Shown here: in pieces, positions 15,744 to 22,253 of the stretch
How positions within the stretch are numbered: the first letter of the stretch is position 1
Layout of the letters: each line of letters starts with the position of its first letter
Assembly: GCA_014729315.1 (NCBI GenBank)
Contig: WJKD01000899.1
Coordinates: forward strand, 1 to 22,253
Length of the DNA stretch: 22,253 nucleotides
Source: Promethearchaeota archaeon
GTDB taxonomy: Archaea > Asgardarchaeota > Lokiarchaeia > Sigynarchaeales > SOKP01
Direction: 5' to 3'
Position numbers and translations under genes: made by a program
Notes under the pieces: model-generated
What the model saw: only the letters and a program-made list of their open reading frames with translations
The model's database searches: none
Told to the model about the DNA's origin: nothing

Positions 15744-16931
15744 TTAGACGTATTCAATAGTCCCCGGAGGTTTCGGCGTAAGATCAATATATACATTCTT
15801 AGTATTGGACACATCGAATAGTATTTCTTTTATTTCGTCGAGTAACTCATATGGTAAATTTGTCACACTTGCCGTTCTCGCATCGATGCTATTTACGCTT
15901 CTTATAATTACGTCAAATCTACCTTCTTTTCTTGTGCCGAGTTTGTAAAGTATTCTTGCATTTTTCTTTAAATTAGATGCTTTTTCAACTAATTTTTTGA
16001 AATCGTAATCTCCTTCCTCGCATATTGGATATGAATAAACTCGTTTCCCATCTAATAATCCAGTCACTTTTTTATTTAAAGCGCTCTGACTGGTAGCAGC
16101 AAATACCTGAAATGGCTCTTGCTCACCACCATCGTTTATTATCATAGATTTCCCGTACTTCATGTTATAATAATCTTCGACTTTACTTTCGACAATATCG
16201 TGAACTTTTTTCTCAAATTCAAGATTTTCTTTAGTTACTGGACCAATTATCCTAGCAGCTAAAGCAGGACCAGGGAATGCCTTTCTATAGACTAACTCCA
16301 AAGGCATTTTTAGATATTTAAGAATCGCCCGAACTTGGTCTTTTTTCAAGCTGGCTACTGGTTGGACGGTCGCCTCAACATTATACTCAATGTTTAAGTT
16401 ATGCTGACTTTTCACAAAAGCCTCTTTATTTTTTTCCATAATAGCCGTTTCTTCCTCAAGAGACATAGTTTCTTTAATATCTGTAATTTCACATCCGAAG
16501 CTTTCCTCAATATCTGGAAGAATCGTCCCATCCGCTAAAAGATCGCACTCTTCTTCTTGGATCACTCTACTGATCGTGTTTGAATAAGCGTCTTTAAATA
16601 ATTCTCTCTTTCTTTCTGCGTCCCCAACCCCGAATATCTTTGGTAGGAATTGGTCTCTAATATTCAAAACAATGACATCTGGAAATAGTTTTTTAATACA
16701 TTCTCTTTCTTCGACACCTCTAATAATTCTCATTAATCCATGGTCGATAAATACGGGTATAGTGTTAATGTTGGCTTCCTTTAACATCAAATAAGTAAGA
16801 GAACTATCGATACCCCCAGATAGAGCACAAAAGACTTTTTTATTCTTTGCATGTTCTTGTATAAATTCTATTGCAGCTTTCATGAACTTTTCAGGTGCTT
16901 TTGGAGGATTAATCAATCGATGATTTAACAT
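15744..16931 (-). CDS. guaAB: GMP synthase ATP-pyrophosphatase subunit (subunit B-like), divergent
   Basis: GMP synthase subunit B adenylates XMP and aminates it with ammonia from a separate glutaminase subunit; archaea often encode the two separately. Seen: PP-loop CALSGGIDSS (35-44), FIDHGLMR (61-68), ADGTILPDIEES (133-144), FPGPALAARIIGPVT (219-233) and the C-terminal dimerisation domain with IIRSVNSIDARTA (342-354) and KPPGTIEYV (387-395). It is odd in several ways. It has 395 residues against about 310 in typical archaeal B subunits. The usual SHHNVGGLP stretch is SQHNLNIEYN (175-184), FPGPGLA is FPGPALA and DGMTA is DARTA. It is either a divergent GMP synthase or a paralogue with another substrate. 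No glutaminase subunit is in the window. Confidence 0.8.
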   Translation of the reverse strand: MLNHRLINPPKAPEKFMKAAIEFIQEHAKNKKVFCALSGGIDSSLTYLMLKEANINTIPVFIDHGLMRIIRGVEERECIKKLFPDVIVLNIRDQFLPKIFGVGDAERKRELFKDAYSNTISRVIQEEECDLLADGTILPDIEESFGCEITDIKETMSLEEETAIMEKNKEAFVKSQHNLNIEYNVEATVQPVASLKKDQVRAILKYLKMPLELVYRKAFPGPALAARIIGPVTKENLEFEKKVHDIVESKVEDYYNMKYGKSMIINDGGEQEPFQVFAATSQSALNKKVTGLLDGKRVYSYPICEEGDYDFKKLVEKASNLKKNARILYKLGTRKEGRFDVIIRSVNSIDARTASVTNLPYELLDEIKEILFDVSNTKNVYIDLTPKPPGTIEYV

Positions 16932-17003
16932 AAAACTGATTAAGATATTTCTTCAAAAAAATTCTCTTATTAAATGGTTATGAAAAATTGATTTCACTAA
17001 TTA

Positions 17004-17016
17004 TTTATAAAAAATA
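17004..17016 (+). promoter_or_regulatory. TATA-box-like element for the pirin gene
   Basis: TTTATAAAAAATA is centred about 60 bases before the ATG at 17070, giving a predicted leader near 35 bases that includes the ribosome binding site at 17057-17062. Confidence 0.4.
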
Positions 17017-17056
17017 GAATTATTTGCGTAAAAGTCATCTCCTTCCTAAAAGATTA

Positions 17057-17062
17057 AAGGTG
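17057..17062 (+). promoter_or_regulatory. Ribosome binding site of the pirin gene
   Basis: AAGGTG lies 7 bases before the ATG and fits pairing with the 3' end of archaeal 16S rRNA. It contrasts with the leaderless genes nearby and fixes the ATG at 17070 as the start. Confidence 0.5.
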
Positions 17063-17069
17063 TATTTTT

Positions 17070-17942
17070 ATGAGAAAAATTAAAATGACATTTCAAGCAA
17101 AACCTACTAAGGAAGGAGCGGGTGTAAAATTAAAAAGGGTTTTTGGATACGATGAAGTACCTTTATTAGATCCCTTCTTACTTTTAGATAATTTTGGTTC
17201 AAATAACCCAGATGACTATCTTGCAGGATTTCCTTGGCATCCTCACCGTGGAATCGAAACAATTACCTATATGATCCATGGAAAATTAAAGCATGAAGAT
17301 AGTATGGGAAATGGGGGAATCATCAGATCTGGAGGAATCCAGTGGATGACTGCAGGTTCGGGAATTATTCATCAAGAGATGCCTAAAAGAACTGAAGGAA
17401 TGATGCGGGGTTTCCAATTATGGGCAAACCTCCCTTCGTCGCATAAGATGATGGATCCTCGTTATAGAGATATTACTTCCGAAATGATTACAACTGTCAA
17501 AGAAAACGATTCGATAGTAAAAATTATATGCGGAGAATACAAAGGAAAGAAAGGACCCGTTCAAGACATTGTGACGAAACCACAATATTACGATATCTCA
17601 CTTTCACCTGAATCAGAATTTATTCATCATTTTCCCGAAGGACATACGGTATTCGCTTATGTTTTTGAAGGGCAAGGGTATTTCGACGAGAATAAGGATC
17701 CTATAAAAAGAGAAGGACAATTAATTTTATACGAAGATGGCCGTGAGATACATATATTTGCTGAGAATCATCTTAGATTTCTCTTGGTATCCGGAAAGCC
17801 TATAGGTGAGCCTGTTGCATGGTACGGTCCTATTGTCATGAATAAAAAGAAAGAATTAGAAAGAGCCTTCAAAGAATTTCGGGAAGGTATGTTTCTTAAA
17901 AGCCCCGGAAATATCAATTTTGACTATTGGAAATATAGCTAA
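17070..17942 (+). CDS. Pirin family protein
   Basis: Pirins are bicupin proteins with an iron site in the N-terminal cupin. Human pirin is a nuclear cofactor, and some microbial members have quercetinase activity. The 290-residue length is normal. The metal ligands are all present: H57 and H59 in FPWHPHRGIETITY (54-67), and H101 and E103 in GIIHQEMP (98-105). FLLLDNFG (36-43), MTAGSGIIHQE and GFQLWANLP (113-121) are family hallmarks. A second, metal-free cupin follows (about 170-250) with SEFIHHFPEGHTVFAYVFEGQG. It is divergent from the GMP-synthase-like gene with 138 bases between. Its role in this organism cannot be deduced. Confidence 0.92.
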   Translation: MRKIKMTFQAKPTKEGAGVKLKRVFGYDEVPLLDPFLLLDNFGSNNPDDYLAGFPWHPHRGIETITYMIHGKLKHEDSMGNGGIIRSGGIQWMTAGSGIIHQEMPKRTEGMMRGFQLWANLPSSHKMMDPRYRDITSEMITTVKENDSIVKIICGEYKGKKGPVQDIVTKPQYYDISLSPESEFIHHFPEGHTVFAYVFEGQGYFDENKDPIKREGQLILYEDGREIHIFAENHLRFLLVSGKPIGEPVAWYGPIVMNKKKELERAFKEFREGMFLKSPGNINFDYWKYS

Positions 17943-18032
17943 GGATATTTCTATTTGAAAGTTAAATTACTTTTTCTACTGTGTTCTCATTTCTCTTTCC
18001 AGATTAAATAATATCAAAAGAAGTAACATAAG

Positions 18033-18527
18033 TTAATATTCAATTCGATCTCCAAACTTTTTAATCGGCCATTGCCAGAAGAGATCAGTTTTTATAACAC
18101 CTTTTTTCATTAATTCTTTAAATAACTTTCCTTTAAGATTTTTTAAAAGATCGTCAGGATCGTACAAAATTTTACCTTCATCGAAAGCATCCAATATTAA
18201 ATAAAATTTGGAATCCACGTGTTGTTTAATCTCTTCGGGAGTGAACCATAGATCTTGTATTCCAGAACGAACAGTTCTAACAATATTATTTAATTTCCTT
18301 TTACGTACCCACTTATCTTGTGGTAAATCCTCACATATAATTATCAAATCAATGTCACTCCAATATTCTTCGTCCAGTCTTGCCTTCCCTGTAGCAACTG
18401 AACCAAAAAGTAAAATTCCCTTAACTTTTAATTCAGTATTCAAAATATGATTAATAAATTTCTTTAATACATTCCTAAAATGTTCATGCTTTATAAAATC
18501 CAAATTGATATTATCTCTTTTAATCAT
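18033..18527 (-). CDS. mntA: MNT-type nucleotidyltransferase (MntA-like), partner of a HEPN protein
   Basis: Minimal nucleotidyltransferases of this kind act as antitoxins to HEPN RNases; characterised MntA proteins AMPylate the HEPN partner. In the 164-residue protein the Pol-beta-type motif is clear: LLFGSVATGKAR (39-50) with G42 and S43, then WSDIDLII (56-63) with metal-binding D58 and D60. The spacing from S43 to D58 is longer than the common GSx10DxD. The C-terminal part has ILYDPDDLL, typical of the family. The gene starts 7 bases after the stop of the HEPN reading frame, so the two form an operon. Function as an antitoxin is inferred; it may have no active partner here because the HEPN frame is interrupted. 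Confidence 0.85.
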   Translation of the reverse strand: MIKRDNINLDFIKHEHFRNVLKKFINHILNTELKVKGILLFGSVATGKARLDEEYWSDIDLIIICEDLPQDKWVRKRKLNNIVRTVRSGIQDLWFTPEEIKQHVDSKFYLILDAFDEGKILYDPDDLLKNLKGKLFKELMKKGVIKTDLFWQWPIKKFGDRIEY

Positions 18528-18534
18528 TATCTCG

Positions 18535-19032
18535 TCATTTTATTGAGTTTTTCCGATATTTTTCAAATTTTTTTGTGTCGTTTTCAAATTCAGTAGTATT
18601 CCTAAACAAGTCTGCTATCAAGTTAATTATTGATGACATGTCGTTTAAAAATTTCTTCACTATTTTCTTATTATATTTTTCTTCTGGCGTATTAAATTTA
18701 TCTTCTATAATTTCTCCGTAACGCGTTGAGGATCCTTCAGCTTCGATATCCTTCGCATATACTACGATTTTTTTTATTTTTGAAAGAGCATCTTCTTCCA
18801 TTTCAATCTTAATTTTATTCTCTATTTCTTCCAATATTTTTGAAGGTTCATGGGTTTTTTTAAATTTCAACCCAACAAGGAATATTAGAGCTTTTTAAAG
18901 TTGTTCTACTGCTAATTGAATACAAAAAACGCAGATTGGGTAATCCTTTTGTTTATAATTTCTTATAACTCTATCTATATTCTGAAATGCTAATTCAATC
19001 CACTCTTTCGTCCTCTTATAATTATCAGTCAT
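18535..19032 (-). pseudogene. hepT: HEPN-domain gene interrupted by an in-frame TAA
   Basis: Reading from ATG at 19032 gives a HEPN-like start (KEWIELAFQNIDRVIRNY, then CVFCIQLAVEQL), then TAA at 18895-18897, then in the same frame KALIFLVGLKFKKTHEPSK and a further 100 residues. The rejoined 165-codon frame has the usual HEPN layout of two long helices around an A-x-E-x-L-L-K-A core, and changing TAA to TTA restores the expected Leu. A TTG at 18870 could start a truncated 111-residue protein without the first helix. No R-x4-6-H RNase motif is seen; the second helix has SSTRYGE instead. A good Shine-Dalgarno (GAAGGAG) and TATA element remain. This is either a recent pseudogene or an assembly error. 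Confidence 0.8.
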
Positions 19033-19039
19033 CCTTATT

Positions 19040-19074
19040 CTCCTTCGATTTATCTCTCATCTAAGCTTTATAAG
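19040..19074 (-). promoter_or_regulatory. Promoter and ribosome binding site of the HEPN/MNT operon
   Basis: On the minus strand a TATA-like CTTATAAAG (19066-19074) is followed by GAAGGAG (19040-19046), which lies 7 bases before the ATG at 19032. It is among the best ribosome binding sites in the window and argues that 19032 was the original start. Confidence 0.5.
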
Positions 19075-19279
19075 AAGATGAATATTATATTTTTTTGTTT
19101 TGAGATATTTTTAGCAACCTTAAATGTCAAATTATTCTTAAAACAAATTTTTCATCCCAATTGGTATGATTCCAAAAAATTTTCTAAAAAAGTAATAATA
19201 TTATTATTATAACATTGAATCTTTATTATCTGAATATATTTTTAAAATCATCAATGAAATCGAATACGAGTGGTGAAAT

Positions 19280-20581
19280 TTGAAAGGAATTTTAGTATTG
19301 AGTTTCAACGAGGATTACGAGCCATTTATAGAGGCGCAATATCCTTCCGATCTTTCGCAAACCTATAAAATTAAACCTTCAGATTTGATGAATATTTATA
19401 CTCTGCATCGAATGAATCGGAAAGAGCCAAATTTTTATCAAATGGAAATTAAAGAATTTACCGCTGCTAGCTTTTTTACGGGGTTTTCGTATGAAAAATA
19501 TGTAGGACATCCGAATTATGCTATTACAATAATATTAGACAAAGATGAGCTCAATAATGGTTCGTTGAGCGGTGATCTTGAGGGAAATGTGAGAAGAATA
19601 GCCCATGATGCTTTAGCTAAAAGGTCTGACGAAGATTTTGATGAAATTGTTAAAAAATACTTTGTTATGCTCAAAAATGCTGATTTAGCACCTTATTGGG
19701 AAGAACATAGCGGGAAAAAAGAAGAAGAAACCTTATTAGAACCAGATGTAGAAATGAAAAGTCCTTTAAACAAGGAGGAAAAGCCTCCCAAAGAAATTCT
19801 GCCTCCAGAAAAGGAAATTTTCTCAGTAGAAAAAAGCAATCAAACCCAAGTTGAAACTAAGGCAGAAAGAGGAGGTAAACTTCCAACAGTGACACCACCT
19901 CCTAAACCATCAATCGATACGGAGGTAAAGCCCGAATCAAATCAACTCGATGCTCGTTTTATGAAGCTCGAAAAAGAAGTAATTGAAGCTGAAATTAAAG
20001 AGCTCAAATCGATGTTAAACGAGAAGAATGGTAAAATAAGAGAGCTTACTGATCAGATTGACGATCAAACTGATTTAGAAAAAGAGTTAGAAAGCTGGAA
20101 AGTCAAATATCAAAATATAGAGGGACAAAAAGCAGAATTAACTGAGGAGGTAAACAATTTAACTGAGGAGATTGCTAACCAAAAAGAGGAATTAGAAGTG
20201 AGAGCTAAAAAACTCAGCGAATTTAAGGAAATTATTGAACAAAAAGAAATCAAAATACAGGAACTTAATCAACAATACGAGGAAATGCACGGAGAAGTTG
20301 ATGATGTCGTATCTTTAAGAAAAGAAATCGAGGAATTAAAAGAAAATATAAAAGATTTAAAGAATAGCAAAATCACGATTAGAAATGAATTAGATAGGGT
20401 GAAAAAAGATAATAACATCCACATTGATACTATTCTTAAACTAAGAGAAGTTAAAACAAAAGACGAAAAGCTCTTAGCAGAAAATAAAGAACAAATTATC
20501 GAACTAAAAAAAGAAATAAAGGTTCTTAGAAGAGAAAGAGACCACTACAAACAAATCATTAAGGAAAACGACTTATTATAA
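19280..20581 (+). CDS. Longin-like N-terminal domain plus long coiled coil, function unknown
   Basis: The 433-residue protein has three parts. Residues 1-140 form a compact alpha/beta domain starting MKGILVLSF and containing PSDLMNIYTLHRMN and FTAASFFTGFSYEKYVGHPNYAITIILD. The order (strand, partner surface, amphipathic helix, strands, two helices) is compatible with a longin/roadblock-type fold, but this is a weak call. Residues about 145-220 are a Pro/Glu/Lys-rich linker, and about 224-430 are continuous coiled coil with Leu/Ile heptads. Start is TTG at 19280: TGA lies in frame two codons upstream, and a purine-rich GAGTGGTGA stretch precedes it. If the longin reading is right, this is the kind of small-GTPase-associated architecture expanded in Asgard archaea. 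No interaction partner is encoded nearby. Confidence 0.75.
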   Translation: MKGILVLSFNEDYEPFIEAQYPSDLSQTYKIKPSDLMNIYTLHRMNRKEPNFYQMEIKEFTAASFFTGFSYEKYVGHPNYAITIILDKDELNNGSLSGDLEGNVRRIAHDALAKRSDEDFDEIVKKYFVMLKNADLAPYWEEHSGKKEEETLLEPDVEMKSPLNKEEKPPKEILPPEKEIFSVEKSNQTQVETKAERGGKLPTVTPPPKPSIDTEVKPESNQLDARFMKLEKEVIEAEIKELKSMLNEKNGKIRELTDQIDDQTDLEKELESWKVKYQNIEGQKAELTEEVNNLTEEIANQKEELEVRAKKLSEFKEIIEQKEIKIQELNQQYEEMHGEVDDVVSLRKEIEELKENIKDLKNSKITIRNELDRVKKDNNIHIDTILKLREVKTKDEKLLAENKEQIIELKKEIKVLRRERDHYKQIIKENDLL

Positions 20582-20724
20582 AGAGTAAGTAGAAAATTTT
20601 GTCCAAAAAAAGAAAAAGAGAAAAAAAACATCTAATATTTTTGATAAGATACTAAAAATCCTTATAACTAGTGCAAAATTAAGCAATTACACGTTATTAT
20701 TAAAATTATAACTAAATTTATGCA

Positions 20725-21234
20725 TTAATTCTCCCATTTTACATCCATGATTAACTCATTGTCAGAAACTTTCGTAGTATCTACATGAACTCGGAGTATC
20801 TTATACATTTGAAAAATTCCTAAAATCTGCCCCTCCTCAATGTCTGGAAAATCGATCCAATTGTTTTTAACTTGTATCTTCGCTCGAGCTTTGTCTAATT
20901 CAAGAACATTATATTCTGGAAGTACATCGCCTTTATTTGTTAGAGCTGAAGATTCGTTCATCTTTTTAATCACATCGATAGGTCCATTGCAATCGTCTAA
21001 TAAAGGTGTATTTTCCTTTATTGTGGGAAATACTCTTTTTGCTAAAGCTTTGCGTGCTGCGGGGCTTGCTTTATTTATGTATTTAAACATTTCTGTTCTA
21101 TCGTACCATTTTCCCGGTTTTACGCTTGCGATTTCGAACGATAATTCCTTTGCCGCTTCTTCGGCCATCTCGGGATTGTATTCGTTCAACAGATTGTTAA
21201 CCATTTCAAAATACATTCCTTTTAAATATCGCAT
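20725..21234 (-). CDS. Unknown 169-residue protein, intact member of a duplicated pair
   Basis: I do not recognise the family with confidence. The N-terminal 70 residues are helical (KGMYFEMVNNLLNEYNPEMA, EEAAKEL), followed by KWYDRTEMFKYINKASPAARKALAKRVFP and a C-terminal half with predicted strands (NVLELDKARAKIQVK, GQILGIFQMYKILRVHVD). The layout loosely recalls helical-plus-beta sensor proteins such as TIGR02265-like families, but that is a weak impression. It is complete: ATG at 21234, stop at 20725, no interruptions. A decayed copy lies 110 bases upstream in the same orientation, which shows this gene has been duplicated in tandem. An AT-rich element AATAAAAGATATAA sits about 20-25 bases before the ATG. 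Confidence 0.7.
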   Translation of the reverse strand: MRYLKGMYFEMVNNLLNEYNPEMAEEAAKELSFEIASVKPGKWYDRTEMFKYINKASPAARKALAKRVFPTIKENTPLLDDCNGPIDVIKKMNESSALTNKGDVLPEYNVLELDKARAKIQVKNNWIDFPDIEEGQILGIFQMYKILRVHVDTTKVSDNELIMDVKWEN

Positions 21235-21260
21235 GTCGAGTCTTCTTATATCTTTTATTC

Positions 21261-21275
21261 CTCAGATTCCCTGAG
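21261..21275. repeat. Small inverted repeat upstream of the 169-residue gene
   Basis: CTCAG and CTGAG flank a 5-base centre, giving a perfect 5-base-pair inverted repeat just upstream of the likely TATA element of the minus-strand gene. It could be an operator; at this length chance is also plausible. Confidence 0.25.
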
Positions 21276-21344
21276 TTACTTATTTCGTTTCGAATCTTGT
21301 ATATAAACTTAAGGATGTAAGTGGAAAAGAAGGATCCATTCCTC

Positions 21345-21846
21345 TTAGTTCATTTCAAGTATAAGTTATTGGTCTGAAACTCTGGTTGTATAAATATGTA
21401 CTCTGAGAATCTTAAACATTTGAAAAATTCCGATGATTTGTTTTTCCGGGATCTTTGGAAACTCGTTATACTCGTGTTTCATTTTTAATTTTAAATGTCC
21501 GTCTGCTGTTCCAAAACATTGTATTCAGGGATATTTTGTCCTTTATAAATAAACTTCTTCTTTCCCTAAGTTATTCAATTAAATCAATTGGAGTTTTGCT
21601 GTTATCAAGTAAAGGCAAGTTTTCTTTTATCTTAGGAAATATTCGTTTAGCTAATGTTTCTTGGGCTGAGGGTGAAGACTTTCTTATATTCTTGTACTTC
21701 TCCACCTGGTCAATCCAATCGCGAGGTTTGATTGAATCTATGTTAAACGGAAGCTTTTTAGCAGCCTCCTCTTCCATCTGGGGATTATATTTCTTTAATA
21801 ACCCAATGACCATCTAAAAATAAAGTCCTTTTATTAGATATGTCTT
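21345..21846 (-). pseudogene. Decayed paralogue of the 169-residue protein gene
   Basis: All three minus-strand frames contain successive pieces matching the intact neighbour. The start-equivalent region reads TYLIKGLYF followed by TAG (21814-21816). The 21571-21813 frame reads MVIGLLKKYNPQMEEEAAKK to KENLPLLDNSKTPIDLIE. A second frame (about 21509-21529) reads PEYNVLE, and a third (about 21345-21440) reads EKQIIGIFQMFKILRVH and VSDQ-stop-LILEMN. So the copy has a lost start codon, at least one early stop, two frameshifts and later stops. It is dead unless the assembly is poor here. The order of pieces is preserved across the full length, so it is a decayed tandem duplicate and not chance similarity. 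Confidence 0.8.
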
Positions 21847-22020
21847 TTTCCTTGTTTTTAAAGTCCTTTTTTGTTTTTTTACCTTTTGAAGATGTTGAAT
21901 TTTTTATGAAAATTTACGGTCCTCCCCCAAAATGATTACTTTCTACAAATTTCAATAAAATTAAAGAACTTTAATGGAATCTAACTTAATTTAATACTCA
22001 AATGTTGAGAATACAATCAA
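21847..22020. other. AT-rich intergenic stretch
   Basis: There is no gene, RNA-like fold or clear repeat. Several T-runs are present. A TATA-like TTTAATA near 21990 would be about 30 bases before the possible remnant that begins at 22021. Confidence 0.35.
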
Positions 22021-22230
22021 TTGAGCACACTAAAGGGAATCGTATTCGATTCGAAAGAAGGAGAAAAAATTTGAGAAATTGATTAAATCGATATTAATGC
22101 CAGCTAAATTATTACGGATTTTACGCTTTCATTTCTTTCCAATCGTAGTGAAGAGCATTTGAAACTAAGAAAAACATATTTTTATATACAAAGCTTATTA
22201 TTATTTTTTCAAAACAATTTAATAAGTTAA
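22021..22230 (+). pseudogene. Possible gene remnant at the right edge
   Basis: From TTG at 22021 one frame reads STLKGIVFDSKEGEKI, then TGA (22072-22074), TAA and TAA, then ITDFTLSFLSNRSEEHLKLR and a short tail before a final stop. The amino-acid composition of the pieces is protein-like, and the KGIV start faintly recalls the MKGILV start of the 19280 gene, so it may be a decayed longin-like relative. With three stops in 90 bases and low-complexity DNA this is tentative. Confidence 0.25.
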
Positions 22231-22253
22231 TTTCTAATTATATATTATAATAA

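Noticed and set aside
18895..18897. Recoding of the in-frame stop in the HEPN gene as a special amino acid
   Set aside because: The codon is TAA; known archaeal recoding uses TAG (pyrrolysine) or TGA (selenocysteine), and one substitution to TTA explains it.
18535..19032. Functional HEPN RNase toxin
   Set aside because: The frame has a stop after 45 codons, and no R-x4-6-H catalytic motif is visible in the rest.
20840..21274. Plus-strand open frame of 144 codons
   Set aside because: It is antisense to the intact 169-residue gene, which has the better composition and a decayed paralogue that preserves its frame.
21455..21817. Plus-strand open frame of 120 codons
   Set aside because: It runs antisense to the decayed paralogue; its openness reflects complement composition and it has no matching family features.
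1..22253. CRISPR array, insertion sequence, integrase or rRNA
   Set aside because: No regularly spaced repeats, transposase-like frames, terminal inverted repeats around genes, or rRNA-like GC-rich segments were seen.

Overview
The window is AT-rich archaeal DNA. The evidence is a nearly complete set of genes for the archaeal (phosphomevalonate dehydratase/UbiD-type decarboxylase) branch of the mevalonate pathway, a cis-prenyltransferase, a stand-alone GMP-synthase ATPase subunit, and promoters with TATA elements 20-29 bases upstream of start codons, which implies leaderless transcripts. A possible longin-fold/coiled-coil protein, several lysine-rich coiled-coil or helical-repeat proteins and a class II HMG-CoA reductase make an Asgard (Lokiarchaeia/Promethearchaeota-like) archaeon my best guess. 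This is inference, because no rRNA or other marker gene is present.

Layout. 104-1030 (+): coiled-coil protein with an internally duplicated N-terminal domain. 1199-8784: isoprenoid block, with UbiX (+), UbiD-type decarboxylase, PMDh large and small subunits (+, overlapping), then class II HMG-CoA reductase and a long HMG-CoA synthase (both -), then undecaprenyl/polyprenyl diphosphate synthase (+). 8860-12764 (+): a beta-sandwich plus helical-repeat protein of unknown function and a GCS2-like carboxylate-amine ligase. 13127-13765 (-): DUF998-like membrane protein. 14090-15634 (+): amidohydrolase. 15744-16931 (-): divergent GMP synthase ATPase subunit. 17070-17942 (+): pirin. 18033-19032 (-): MNT/HEPN pair in which the HEPN gene has an in-frame stop. 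19280-20581 (+): longin-like/coiled-coil protein. 20725-21234 (-): unknown 169-residue protein, followed upstream by a decayed paralogue at 21345-21846. The right edge holds only a possible gene remnant.

How the genes work together. HMG-CoA synthase and reductase make mevalonate. After phosphorylation (kinase not in the window), PMDh-L/S dehydrates mevalonate 5-phosphate to trans-anhydromevalonate 5-phosphate. The UbiD homologue decarboxylates this to isopentenyl phosphate, using prenylated FMN that UbiX makes from a dimethylallyl donor. The polyprenyl synthase then consumes IPP for lipid-carrier synthesis. Mevalonate kinase, isopentenyl phosphate kinase, thiolase and IPP isomerase are not here.

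The strongest items for a second look are: the HMG-CoA synthase, whose extra C-terminal region carries a Cys/His metal-site-like motif and may be a fused DUF35-like module; the compact prFMN-dependent pathway block; the single-codon nonsense mutation in the HEPN gene; the active/dead paralogue pair at the right end; and two proteins of unknown function with clear internal architecture. No rRNA, tRNA, CRISPR array, insertion sequence or transposase was found.
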